Source of the DNA: Christiangramia forsetii KT0803 | Lineage (GTDB): Bacteria > Bacteroidota > Bacteroidia > Flavobacteriales > Flavobacteriaceae | Direction: 5' to 3' | Assembly: GCF_000060345.1 (NCBI RefSeq) | Contig: NC_008571.1 | Coordinates: forward strand, 2,728,001 to 2,792,000 | Length of the DNA: 64,000 nt | In this document: positions 25,759 through 34,147 of the stretch, piece after piece | Position numbering within the stretch: the first letter of the stretch is position 1 | Layout: each line of letters opens with the position of its first letter | Program-made: the position numbers and the translations under genes | The notes under the pieces: model-generated | Databases searched by the model: none | Seen by the model: the letters and a program-made list of their open reading frames with translations, nothing else | What the model was told of the DNA's origin: nothing

Positions 25759-27834
25759 CTATTTGAGTTGCGAAATCTTCTTTTCAGAAATTCCCAAGCC
25801 TTTAGCCAGGTTCAGAAGGTTTCCTAACATGGTTTGTTCCTCCTGATCATCAGATTTTATTTTAAGATCTGCAATTAACGCAGCAATACTCAGGTTCTTA
25901 ATATCCTCTGTGCCCACGCCATATTTAGAAGCAAAATCACTCACTTTTTCAAGCAGATTTCCTTTTACATCTTCACTTCCCAAAATGGCAGTTTTCACTT
26001 CCTGGATGTTGGTACTATTCTGCACCAGCCTGTCATAGCCTTTACCCCTGGTGATTTGTCCCACAATCTGATCGAAGAACATGGTTTCTCCACCAACAAT
26101 ATCAATCTTAGCCGCTTTCAATGCATCTCCAATAACCTGTGCCTGTGCATCCGCAATCTCTTTTTGAATATTGATATTCGCAAGATCTACCTGAAGATCT
26201 TTATTAAGGCGTAGTTTGAACTCTTCGTGCTCTTTTCCAACTCCGTCAAGTTTCTTCATGGCAGCAGCTTTTTCTTCAATTCCTGAAGCATCAGCAATTG
26301 CTTTTTCTTTAATGACATCGGCTTCGGCAAGCCCATCTTTACGCTTGGCATCAGCTTTTGCTTCCATTCCGGCTGCTTCTGCTCTCGCTTTCTTCTCAAT
26401 AATATTAGCTTCCACTAATCCCTGACGCTCATTCGCATCGGCTTTCGCATGCATTACCTGAGCTTCAGACATACCAACGGTCGCTTCTTCTTTCGCCTGG
26501 GCTTCCGCAAGAATTTTACGTGCCTCTGCCTGTTTCTGGCTGGCTTCCTTATGTGCCAATGCTTCAATATTGATCTCTTCGGCCTTCTGCTTTGCAGCTT
26601 GTTTCTGTGCTTCAGCTGCCTTGGTGGTTTTTATAAGATCTTCCTCTGCAAGTCCCTCAGCAGTAGTGATTTTAACCTGCTTATCCCTGTCGGCAGTTTT
26701 AAAAGCCTGGATATCTTTCATGTTCTCCTGCTCTTCTACCACTCCTTTTTCCAGCATTACCCTGTCGCGAATAACGTCCTGGATATTTTTCTTCTCTACT
26801 TCAACAACTTTCTCTTTTTCGATTTGTGCCAGGGTTACTACTCTTTCACGCTCTGTAGCTTCCAGTAATCTGTCCTTTTCAACTCTTTCACTCTCTACGG
26901 CATCTGTACGCTCTTTGTTCTTAAGTGCTACGATGATTTGTCGTTGCATATTCTCTTCAGCAACCTTCACTTTTTCTTCCGTAGCAATTCTGGCAGTTTC
27001 AGATTTTAACCTTTCTTCTTCATTTACTTTAAGAGTTTCTGCATCTTCACGAGCTTTAATATTCGCTATTTCACGTTTTTGTTGCTCTTCTTTTTCAGCC
27101 AATTGTTTATCCAGTTCCAGGATTGCTTCTCTCGCTTCGACATCTTGCTTTCTGATGGTTTTTTCTTCATCACGCTTAATAAGATTTGCCTTCATGTTTT
27201 GAACTGCCGTAAGCTCGGTGATTTTTTTGATACCTTCGGCATCCAGGATATTATCTGGCTTTAGCTCTTTTACTGAAGTTTGTTCCAGAAAGTCGATCGC
27301 ACAATCTTCCAGCGTATATCCGTTGAGATCTGTTCCGATAATATTAACTATCTCATCACGAAACTCTCTTCGTGCTTCATATAACTCAATAAAATCAAAT
27401 TTCTTACCAACCGTTTTAAGAGCTTCAGAAAATTTAGCTTCGAAAAGATCTTCCAGTGTGGCAATTTTGGAAGCACGGTCTACGCCAATGGTTTGAGCTA
27501 CTTTCTTGATATATTCAATGTCATTATTCACCCGAACAAAGAAGGCAACTTTAATATCTGCACGCATATTGTCTTTACAAATAAGACCTTCGTGTGCAAT
27601 CCTTTCTATCTGGATTTTCTTAACAGAAATATCCATGATTTCTGTCTTATGAAAAACCGGAACCGTATAAAGTCCCTTATCTGTAGCGACTTTTGTGCCT
27701 CCAAAACCAGTCCTGATTAGCGCCTGGCCTTGTGGGATTTTTTTGTAGAACATCGCGATAATCGCGAAGTAAACGATGATAAGGAACAGCAAAATGCCTA
27801 TTCCAATTCCAATGATTGGTAAAATTGATTCCAT
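25759..27834 (-). CDS. Flotillin / SPFH-domain membrane scaffold protein
   Basis: A 691-residue flotillin (E. coli YqiK-like). One N-terminal membrane helix (about residues 5-27) precedes the SPFH/band-7 domain (about 30-210; QALIRTGFGGTKVATDKG, VAFFVRVNND). A very long Glu/Ala-rich coiled coil follows (about 215-560), with repeats such as EAAGMEAKADAKRKDGLAEA, and then a C-terminal oligomerisation region. Flotillins organise membrane microdomains and assist other membrane complexes. The gene is 14 bases after the YqiJ/NfeD-like gene, matching the flotillin-NfeD pairing known in many bacteria. The Ser-rich open frames on the opposite strand here are shadows of the coiled coil. Confidence 0.93.
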   Translation of the reverse strand: MESILPIIGIGIGILLFLIIVYFAIIAMFYKKIPQGQALIRTGFGGTKVATDKGLYTVPVFHKTEIMDISVKKIQIERIAHEGLICKDNMRADIKVAFFVRVNNDIEYIKKVAQTIGVDRASKIATLEDLFEAKFSEALKTVGKKFDFIELYEARREFRDEIVNIIGTDLNGYTLEDCAIDFLEQTSVKELKPDNILDAEGIKKITELTAVQNMKANLIKRDEEKTIRKQDVEAREAILELDKQLAEKEEQQKREIANIKAREDAETLKVNEEERLKSETARIATEEKVKVAEENMQRQIIVALKNKERTDAVESERVEKDRLLEATERERVVTLAQIEKEKVVEVEKKNIQDVIRDRVMLEKGVVEEQENMKDIQAFKTADRDKQVKITTAEGLAEEDLIKTTKAAEAQKQAAKQKAEEINIEALAHKEASQKQAEARKILAEAQAKEEATVGMSEAQVMHAKADANERQGLVEANIIEKKARAEAAGMEAKADAKRKDGLAEADVIKEKAIADASGIEEKAAAMKKLDGVGKEHEEFKLRLNKDLQVDLANINIQKEIADAQAQVIGDALKAAKIDIVGGETMFFDQIVGQITRGKGYDRLVQNSTNIQEVKTAILGSEDVKGNLLEKVSDFASKYGVGTEDIKNLSIAALIADLKIKSDDQEEQTMLGNLLNLAKGLGISEKKISQLK

Positions 27835-27848
27835 TTTGATTAGATTAG

Positions 27849-28559
27849 TTATTCGTTATATGATTGTACTAGATAATAATTACGATCGGCAGATCTTTTG
27901 ATGATCAAAATACTACTGCCATAGCTTAAAGGTTCACCATTTAAAGATTTAACATAGATTGAAAGTGAATCTCCATTTATGCTGACTTCAGCATTCCCCA
28001 TTTTTTCTTCGGAAATAGTTGAAAGTAAGGTTGCTTTTCTACCCAGGTAATCTATTGGTGCATCACCATCTTTATTCAGATTCTTAAAAAATCCTTTAAA
28101 AGGGGTGGTTAAAATTTTGGTTACAAAAAGACTCGGAAAAATAGCCACGATCATGATACCAAAACCTATAAAATTGTCATAGGTATAGGTCATAGCTGTG
28201 GTGATGGCAGTCATAAACCACCAAATAAAAATCCAGAACGTAAAGGTGAACATAAAGGGCAGGCCTACAAAATTGAAGTAAATTAGAAAGATTTGCCACC
28301 ATTTTAAAGGCTTTCTCCTTTTACCTACCACATCTTCCTGGTTGATCTCGGTATTGGAAATATCTTCGAAATCCATATTCCCTCCCTCGATGCCAGTATC
28401 CATATCCACATCTGCATCTATATCGATATCCACGTCAAAGTCAGGATCAAAATCCAAACCTCCAATCATCGTTATGATCCAGTAAAGAATAAGAATTAGC
28501 AGTAGAACGCTTAGTATTACATTTACCTCTGAAAATAATATGTTGGTTAGTTCATCCAA
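27849..28559 (-). CDS. YqiJ/NfeD-like membrane protein with acidic loop
   Basis: A 236-residue membrane protein. A helix at about residues 14-33 is followed by a striking Asp-rich segment (about 36-54, DFDPDFDVDIDIDADVD), a hydrophilic stretch, and then two or three more helices (about 88-160). The C-terminal 75 residues (YLGRKATLLSTISEEKMG...) look like the OB-fold of NfeD/YqiJ proteins. These proteins partner flotillins in membrane domains. The gene lies between pspA (2-base gap) and the flotillin (14-base gap), so the unit is a tight operon. The acidic loop could bind divalent cations; that is inference from composition. Confidence 0.8.
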   Translation of the reverse strand: MDELTNILFSEVNVILSVLLLILILYWIITMIGGLDFDPDFDVDIDIDADVDMDTGIEGGNMDFEDISNTEINQEDVVGKRRKPLKWWQIFLIYFNFVGLPFMFTFTFWIFIWWFMTAITTAMTYTYDNFIGFGIMIVAIFPSLFVTKILTTPFKGFFKNLNKDGDAPIDYLGRKATLLSTISEEKMGNAEVSINGDSLSIYVKSLNGEPLSYGSSILIIKRSADRNYYLVQSYNE

Positions 28560-28561
28560 GT

Positions 28562-29278
28562 TTATTCGTCTTTAGAATTTTTCATTCCCAATTGTTGCTT
28601 TAGCTTTTCCAGCTCATCGCCTGCTTTCGATTTTGATGTATCTGCAGCTTTATCTATTTCTTCATCAATAGATTTAGAAGCATCGGCAATATCTCCGTAA
28701 GCTTCGGCCAAAGCTTCTTCCTGCGCAACTTTCTCTTTCATACGTTCTAACATTGAAACCGTACCGGTACTGTCCAGTTCAGCCATCTGTTTATTAAGAT
28801 TCTTAGTGGCATTGCTAACTTTCACCCTGGCTTTTAAAGTTTTTAGCTCATTCTCCCAGTTCCCGATATTCGCTTTTATGGTCTGAATGCTTTTCTGAAG
28901 CTGAGCAACATTATTATCAAATTTCACAGATTCCTCCCTAGCCCTTAAAACCTGCTGTTCGGCTGCTTCTTTTTGCACAAGAGCTTCCTGGGCCAATCTA
29001 TCTGCTTCAGCAGCATCCATATCTTTAGCATGTGCTTTTTTAAGAATAATGATCGCTTTATTTTGATAATCATCAACTTTACTTTGATGCTCTTCCTGGT
29101 CATTACGGGCTCTTATTGCCAATGCCTTTACTTGAGCTAATGCTTCCAGACTTTTGTCAAGATCTAATTTCATATCCCTGATTCCCTGTTCGGTCATTTT
29201 AATGGGATCTTCCATTTTATCTATTGCAGAATTAGTTTCTGCTTCTCCTATTTTAAATAATCTTCTAAAGATATTCAT
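28562..29278 (-). CDS. pspA: PspA/IM30 family membrane-stress protein
   Basis: A 238-residue, almost wholly helical protein of the PspA/IM30 (bacterial ESCRT-III) family. It starts MNIFRRLFKIGEAETNSAIDKMEDP, the usual amphipathic N-helix that binds damaged membrane, and continues with long coiled coils (LDKSLEALAQVKALAIRARN, RVKVSNATKNLNKQMA) to a Lys-rich C-terminus. PspA proteins polymerise on stressed membranes and help maintain the proton-motive force. It sits between the YbjN-like gene (11-base gap) and the YqiJ/NfeD-like gene (2-base gap). No pspF, pspB or pspC is nearby, so control differs from the E. coli system; the divergent XRE gene is a candidate regulator. Confidence 0.9.
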   Translation of the reverse strand: MNIFRRLFKIGEAETNSAIDKMEDPIKMTEQGIRDMKLDLDKSLEALAQVKALAIRARNDQEEHQSKVDDYQNKAIIILKKAHAKDMDAAEADRLAQEALVQKEAAEQQVLRAREESVKFDNNVAQLQKSIQTIKANIGNWENELKTLKARVKVSNATKNLNKQMAELDSTGTVSMLERMKEKVAQEEALAEAYGDIADASKSIDEEIDKAADTSKSKAGDELEKLKQQLGMKNSKDE

Positions 29279-29289
29279 AACGCTAATTT

Positions 29290-29685
29290 TTAATATTTTG
29301 AAAATTCAATAATTTTACCTGAGTATTCACTCATTAAAAGACTTAAAGAATTTAAAGAACCTTCTAATTCATTTAAATCCATATTCTCTATTTGAAGGGT
29401 GTCCCTATATATTACCTTTTCGCCTGACTCATCCAGAACAAAAGCACCATGAACAATATCTCTGTTCTTTTGTAGAAGGCTTTTAAAAATTTTTTCTGAT
29501 TGATTATTAATTTTAAAAATAAACTGCTCCATTATTAAGATTGGCGGAGCTACTCCAATAATTAGATTTCTGATTCCAGAATTTTCTTTCTGAATTACCA
29601 AAAGACCGTCTTCAAGATTTTCCCTGGTTATATTAAAGTTTAATTCCAGTAAAAAATCTCTCGTAATATTGAAATGATTTTTCAT
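29290..29685 (-). CDS. YbjN/Tir-chaperone-like small protein, first gene of psp operon
   Basis: A 131-residue soluble protein, first in the operon with pspA, YqiJ/NfeD-like, flotillin and AAA ATPase. The arrangement of a hydrophobic beta-rich centre and a C-terminal helix containing MDLNELEGSLNSLSLLMSEY, together with the passage LLQKNRDIVHGAFVLDESGE, resembles YbjN / CesT-type chaperone folds. E. coli PspA paralogue loci start with a DUF2170 gene in the same position, so a comparable adaptor role is likely. I cannot decide between DUF2170 and YbjN from the sequence alone. No signal peptide. Confidence 0.6.
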   Translation of the reverse strand: MKNHFNITRDFLLELNFNITRENLEDGLLVIQKENSGIRNLIIGVAPPILIMEQFIFKINNQSEKIFKSLLQKNRDIVHGAFVLDESGEKVIYRDTLQIENMDLNELEGSLNSLSLLMSEYSGKIIEFSKY

Positions 29686-29847
29686 AGGTGTTGGTTACGG
29701 TTAGTACTAAAATTTTAAGAGCTTAATATTACAAAAAAGTATTAAGACTTTGTTAAAGAATCTTACCAAGCTCAGTTATTATATATAAAATTACAGTAAT
29801 CATAAGAATGTTGTTTTTTGATTGATGAATGACTCGCTAAATAAAAT

Positions 29848-29861
29848 ACTGTTCGAACAGT
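29848..29861. promoter_or_regulatory. Perfect 14-bp palindrome, probable operator
   Basis: ACTGTTCGAACAGT equals its own reverse complement over all 14 bases. It lies in the 278-base divergent spacer between the psp/flotillin operon and the XRE gene, and its CTGT...ACAG ends are of the form bound by HTH repressors of the LexA/CI class. Confidence 0.6.
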
Positions 29862-29900
29862 GGTAATAAACTAAAAATATTAGCGATTGATGAAACTATT

Positions 29901-29958
29901 TGCTAATATTGTTAGACTAAGATATAACAAATAATTAGTTTTGCAAATTATATTAGCA
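29901..29958. promoter_or_regulatory. Inverted TGCTAATA / TATTAGCA boxes and -7 element of XRE gene
   Basis: TGCTAATA at 29901-29908 is repeated inverted as TATTAGCA at 29951-29958, and a related ATTAGC is at 29879-29884. TAGTTTTG (29936-29943) matches the Bacteroidota -7 consensus, putting the start near 29950, on top of the right-hand box and 14 bases before the ATG. The layout suits autorepression. No TTG stands at the ideal -33 distance. Confidence 0.4.
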
Positions 29959-29963
29959 ATAAA

Positions 29964-30722
29964 ATGTCATTATTCGGAAAAAATATCAGGAAGATAAGAA
30001 GTGTAAAATCCCTAAGTCAGCAATCCTTTGCAGAAATATTTGATTTAAAACGTGGCACACTGGGGGCTTACGAAGAAGGTCGCAGTGAACCAAAAATCGA
30101 AACAATAATTAAAATTGCTAATCATTTTAGCATTCCTATTGGAGATATTCTTACAGAAGAACTTACAGTAAATCAATTATTGAAGTTTCGTGGTGATTTG
30201 GAGAATCCTAATTTGTCAATTAAAAATAATTCTTTCATAAAAGTACCATGCATCACACCCGGTAATCATTTAGATTACATACATCATTGTGATAATAAGA
30301 ATTTTATTAAAGATTTACCTGACCTAAATTTACCGGTGAATAATAATGCCGAGTTAAGAGGTTTTATTATAGATAACCTGGAAATGAGTAAGAATAATGA
30401 AGGTCTTTACCCGAAAGATGTTGTGATTGGTGAAAAGGTTGCCAGAAAAAACTTTACAGATATCCAAAGCTCATGCTTATTCCTGGTAATAACCGATGAT
30501 AAAATTTTAATGAGAAGGTTGTTCCAGGCTAATAAGAAATTCATTTTGAAAGCAGATCATCGTGGAATTGAAGATTTACAGATAAAATATTCTGAGATTA
30601 AAGAAGTATGGGAAGTAAAATACGTTTTCTTCCATAGAGTATTAGACTTTAAAAACAATGAAGTCCAAGAAAAATTGTCATACTTAGAAGAAGAGTTCAA
30701 TAAACTAAAATCTTCCTTATAA
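29964..30722 (+). CDS. XRE-family regulator with S24-like sensor domain
   Basis: A 252-residue transcription regulator. Residues about 4-60 form an XRE HTH (KIRSVKSLSQQSFAEIF, RGTLGAYEEGRSEPK). Residues about 85-225 resemble the S24/LexA-CI C-terminal fold (GLYPKDVVIGEKV, SCLFLVITDDKILMRRLF). At the positions where active S24 proteins have the catalytic Ser (G-x-S-M) and Lys (K-R), this protein reads LEM and RR, so self-cleavage is unlikely and ligand sensing more probable. It diverges from the psp/flotillin operon, and the shared spacer holds a 14-bp palindrome and inverted octamers. It is likely to control itself and possibly that operon. The tail is a short coiled coil. Confidence 0.78.
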   Translation: MSLFGKNIRKIRSVKSLSQQSFAEIFDLKRGTLGAYEEGRSEPKIETIIKIANHFSIPIGDILTEELTVNQLLKFRGDLENPNLSIKNNSFIKVPCITPGNHLDYIHHCDNKNFIKDLPDLNLPVNNNAELRGFIIDNLEMSKNNEGLYPKDVVIGEKVARKNFTDIQSSCLFLVITDDKILMRRLFQANKKFILKADHRGIEDLQIKYSEIKEVWEVKYVFFHRVLDFKNNEVQEKLSYLEEEFNKLKSSL

Positions 30723-31216
30723 AGTTAATTTCACCTGAACTGCATGCAGCCGAATAGAATAAGAGCATGTCTTAAAATATTTCCGCTTTAAACTATAAAT
30801 TCTAATACGAAGGCTGACCGAATCTTTCAAAGTTAGATTAAGAGTTAAAATTGTTAACTCGATACCACTCTGGTGACCAAATTTTCGAAGCCATTTTGCG
30901 AAAGCTTAAAAACACGATAAATCTCAGAAAAATGGTCGTTCCCTAGAATGTGCCGCAACTACAATCAAAGGTTTTTTCTTATAAGAAGTTCTTAATATCT
31001 ACATTAAACGAAACTTGAATACTCTGAATAAAAATATTGCTGTGTAATGAATCCTTGTAAGTTTCAGAGTTATAAAATTTTGATTAAACGCCAACATAAT
31101 ATTTGAAATAAATTGTATTTCAGATACTTATAAAAATCAGCAGCATATTCTTCTTCGGAATTTCTGTATCTTTAAGTCTATTACAGATATTCTTTACAAC
31201 CAGTTTTTCAAGAAGT
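30723..31216. other. Intergenic stretch without recognised content
   Basis: About 490 AT-rich bases between the XRE gene and the third TPR kinase. No convincing hairpin terminator or ORF was found. A TATCTTTA sequence shortly before the kinase is a degenerate -7 box. Confidence 0.4.
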
Positions 31217-33106
31217 ATGCTTAAAATAATTTACACAATTTTACTGGTTTGTTTTTTTGCCGGGTCCGGTTTTTCACAGTCTGAATTTTTAAGTGAGAAA
31301 GATCTTAAAAACCAACCTGTAGACTCAATTCTCTCCTGGATGAACGCTAATTTAAACTCCGGGGAGCATCTAACCGAATTTCATCGCATAGGATTAAAAA
31401 CTCTAAAACGAAGTTTGAAAACAGAAAATGATAGCTTAATTGTCAAAATTCATGAATCATTAGCAAACTGGCACGCTTATAATGGTTTGTTTTCTTCAGA
31501 TTCTGTTGTTTATCATGCAGAGAAAGTCCTGGCCTATCACTTAAAAGGGGATGACAAAAAGAAAATTGCAGATACCTACAGATCTCTTTCAATAGATTAT
31601 TTAAATACCGGGCAATTAGATAAGGCACAGGAGGTATTGTTCAGGTCTATTAAATTGTACGAAGACTTAAATGATGATGCCGGCCTGGGAAGTGCCTATC
31701 GTACTTTAGGTGTTAAATATCGGGTAATGGAAGATTATGAAAAATCTATAGCCTATACCAATCAAGCAATTCCTCTATTAGAAAAATCGGAGAATTACAG
31801 TGGTTTAGCCATCGCGCAATTCAATTTAATAATTGGTTATGGTGAATTGGGTGAATACGAAAAAGCCTATAAAGCAACAGAAGACTGCCTGGAAATTGTT
31901 AGTACAAAAGTTCCAGAAGAAATTTTTGTCCCCGTTAGAGCATACTCTTATAGAGGTGAAGTCTATTTAAAAGCTCAGGATTATGACAATGCTCTAAAAA
32001 ATTATATAGCAGCCTGGGAATTGTGCGAAAAGCATATTGGTGAAGAACGCTGTGCCACTTATCGAACCGAAATTGGAAAAATTTACCTGCTACAGCAAAA
32101 TTATCAACTGGCTCTAGATCATCTTTTATCCGGTGTAAATGCTTATGAAGAAAAAGATCAAAATGGGCTCATTCAACCTTATTTAGATCTGGCAGCTACC
32201 TATATTCAGTTAGGTGATTTTGAAAATGCCCTGTTTTATAAAGATAAAGCCTATACCAATTCTAAAAACTTACTGGAAGGTAAAATCGATAATATAGAAT
32301 CTGAGATGGCTATTAAATATGAAACTGAAAAAAAGGATGAAGCCCTGGCATCGCAAGCCGCTGTGCTAGTCCAAAAAGGGAAGACCCAGACGCTATTTAT
32401 CGTGATCGCCTCTCTGTTATTAGTGTTTTTACTGTCTCTACTTTATTTCTTCTATAAGAGCAAAAAAGCTACCAGAATTATTAGAGCTAAGAATGCCGAG
32501 AATGAACTATTACTGAAAGAGATACACCACAGGGTAAAAAACAACCTGGAAATGGTAAAAAGTCTTATCGCCTTACAATCGGCTCAAATAGAAGATCCTG
32601 CGACTAAGGATGCTATGATCGCCAGTCAGAACCGGGTGCAATCTATGGGGATCATTCACCAAAAATTATATCAGGGTACAAACCTGGGAAGTATAGAAAT
32701 GAAGGATTACTTTCTCAATCTAAGTGAAGGTATTCTGGATACTTTTAATGCTGAAGACAAGGTGAAAATTGAATGTGCCATGGATAATTTAGATCTGGAT
32801 GTAGATACCGCCGTTCCCATAGGCCTCATTGTAAATGAATTACTTACCAATGCGCTGAAATATGCTTTCCCTGAACAGCAAACAGGCATTATTAATATCA
32901 GCCTGGAAAAAGATACCGATCATAACTTAAAACTACAGGTTAAAGATAATGGGATTGGGAAAACAGAAGGTATTGCTCCAAAAGGTACAGGTTTTGGCTC
33001 ACAACTGGTGAAATTACTCACCCGGCAACTTAATGGAAAAATGATTGAACGCAATGATGCCGGAACTCATATTGAATTTGACTTTCTAATTAGAAAAAGT
33101 GCATAA
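31217..33106 (+). CDS. TPR sensor histidine kinase, HisKA_2 class
   Basis: A 629-residue kinase. A signal peptide (about residues 1-20, AGSGFSQ) is followed by TPR repeats (about 40-360), for example NTGQLDKAQEVLFRSIKLYE and LGDFENALFYKDKAY, and a membrane helix (about 392-414). The phospho-acceptor region EIHHRVKNNLEMVKSLIALQ carries His438; this HHRVKNN form marks the HisKA_2/HWE-related class, different from the two HisKA_3 kinases in this window. The HATPase domain has NELLTNALKYAF and DNGIGK. Its stop overlaps the start of the LytTR regulator by one base (TAATG), so translation is coupled. The TPR part should be periplasmic. A tiny exported peptide is encoded just beyond the pair. Confidence 0.9.
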   Translation: MLKIIYTILLVCFFAGSGFSQSEFLSEKDLKNQPVDSILSWMNANLNSGEHLTEFHRIGLKTLKRSLKTENDSLIVKIHESLANWHAYNGLFSSDSVVYHAEKVLAYHLKGDDKKKIADTYRSLSIDYLNTGQLDKAQEVLFRSIKLYEDLNDDAGLGSAYRTLGVKYRVMEDYEKSIAYTNQAIPLLEKSENYSGLAIAQFNLIIGYGELGEYEKAYKATEDCLEIVSTKVPEEIFVPVRAYSYRGEVYLKAQDYDNALKNYIAAWELCEKHIGEERCATYRTEIGKIYLLQQNYQLALDHLLSGVNAYEEKDQNGLIQPYLDLAATYIQLGDFENALFYKDKAYTNSKNLLEGKIDNIESEMAIKYETEKKDEALASQAAVLVQKGKTQTLFIVIASLLLVFLLSLLYFFYKSKKATRIIRAKNAENELLLKEIHHRVKNNLEMVKSLIALQSAQIEDPATKDAMIASQNRVQSMGIIHQKLYQGTNLGSIEMKDYFLNLSEGILDTFNAEDKVKIECAMDNLDLDVDTAVPIGLIVNELLTNALKYAFPEQQTGIINISLEKDTDHNLKLQVKDNGIGKTEGIAPKGTGFGSQLVKLLTRQLNGKMIERNDAGTHIEFDFLIRKSA

Positions 33107-33849
33107 TGAGCGAGAAGATCAAAATACTTATTGTTGAGGATGAAATGATTATCGCTGCCAATATATCCTTACAATTAAATGAATTAGGATATGAAGTAAC
33201 CGGTATTGTTCCCAGAGGCGAAGAAGCTTTAATGCACATTAAATCTGAAGCTCCAGATATATTGCTGCTAGACATCAACCTTAAAGGGAATCTGGATGGA
33301 ATAGAGACGGCACTGGAAATGCAAAAAAACCACGATATTCCTGTTATCTATTTAACGGCAAATGCAGATGACGTTCACTTTAATCGCGCCAAGGAAACGC
33401 ACCCTTATGGTTTTATTGCCAAACCTTTTAAAAAATTAGATCTGCAACGAGCTATCGAACTTACCATAACTCAAATAAGTTGCAAGGATGATAATAAAAC
33501 TGATGTTGAATCTCAAAATACAGAAGCCTTCATCTTAAGTGATTGTATTTTTGTGAGGCATTTAAATTCAATGGTGAAAGTTAATATTATAGATATTCTT
33601 TACATTGAAGCTGAACGCAACTATTGCCGCATCTTCTCCAATAACAAGGAATATTTGCTGGTTATGACGCTAAAGGAAATGGATAAAAAATTACCTGCCA
33701 GGCATTTTTTAAGGATTCACAGGTCTTATATTATCAATATTTCCCAGATAAAAGAAATTTCCACCAGCCATATTGTAATTGGGAGAAAAGCCATCCCCAT
33801 TAGCAAATCCTTAAAAAAAGAATTGCTAAAGCGACTCCAAACCATTTGA
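33106..33849 (+). CDS. LytTR response regulator
   Basis: A 247-residue regulator. Receiver: Glu11-Asp12, phospho-acceptor Asp56 (ILLLDINLKG) and Lys in GFIAKPFKK. LytTR domain: about residues 145-247 with IEAERNYCRIF and FLRIHRSYIINI. The pairing of a HisKA_2 kinase with a LytTR regulator is frequent in Bacteroidota. It overlaps its kinase by one base. Two partial direct repeats (TACTTTCG at 33892-33899, TACTTCG at 33903-33909) lie 43 bases after its stop, upstream of the exported peptide gene, and could be a target; LytTR proteins bind paired direct repeats. Confidence 0.9.
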   Translation: MSEKIKILIVEDEMIIAANISLQLNELGYEVTGIVPRGEEALMHIKSEAPDILLLDINLKGNLDGIETALEMQKNHDIPVIYLTANADDVHFNRAKETHPYGFIAKPFKKLDLQRAIELTITQISCKDDNKTDVESQNTEAFILSDCIFVRHLNSMVKVNIIDILYIEAERNYCRIFSNNKEYLLVMTLKEMDKKLPARHFLRIHRSYIINISQIKEISTSHIVIGRKAIPISKSLKKELLKRLQTI

Positions 33850-33891
33850 TCCCTTTGCTAAATAATCTTTCTTTCCCGGACAGCATAAGGT

Positions 33892-33968
33892 TACTTTCGT
33901 CCTACTTCGTTTACTAATTTCACTGAATATCAGTTATTTAGGGTTGTTGTGAAAATTTTCATTAACCC
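33892..33968. promoter_or_regulatory. Repeats and hairpin upstream of exported peptide gene
   Basis: TACTTTCG and TACTTCG recur with an 11-base period at 33892 and 33903. Further right, GGGTT (33941) and AACCC (33964) flank the palindrome GAAAATTTTC (33951-33960), centred 26 bases before the peptide ATG. No clean TAnnTTTG box was found. The role is inferred from position only. Confidence 0.3.
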
Positions 33969-33981
33969 ATAAAAATAACTT

Positions 33982-34104
33982 ATGAAAGCAATTAAACTAA
34001 TTACTGCAACATTTATCGTAGCGCTTTTCAGCATCGGTGCGCTCACTGCACAAACTAACGAAAGTGAAATTTTAGCTACTACCGAAATTACGGTCCATGA
34101 TTAA
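33982..34104 (+). CDS. Tiny exported peptide (40 residues)
   Basis: ATG 33982 to TAA 34102-34104, 40 codons. A textbook signal peptide (MKAIKLITATFIVALFSIGA, then LTAQ) leaves a mature product of about 16 residues, TNESEILATTEITVHD, if cut after AQ. There is no lipobox and no membrane anchor beyond the signal. It lies 132 bases after a TPR kinase/LytTR pair and 43 bases before an MFS transporter, in the same direction. The shape (signal plus short acidic tail) is what an exported peptide signal would look like, but a degraded remnant of a longer gene is possible. I recognise no family. Confidence 0.55.
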   Translation: MKAIKLITATFIVALFSIGALTAQTNESEILATTEITVHD

Positions 34105-34147
34105 AACCGGATGCATTTACAGACCTACTAATCTTAAAATCTAAATC

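Noticed and set aside
26216-27496. Ser-rich open frames on the plus strand opposite the flotillin gene (for example 26570-27202)
   Set aside because: They mirror the Glu/Ala/Lys codons of the flotillin coiled coil, have low-complexity products and no start signals.
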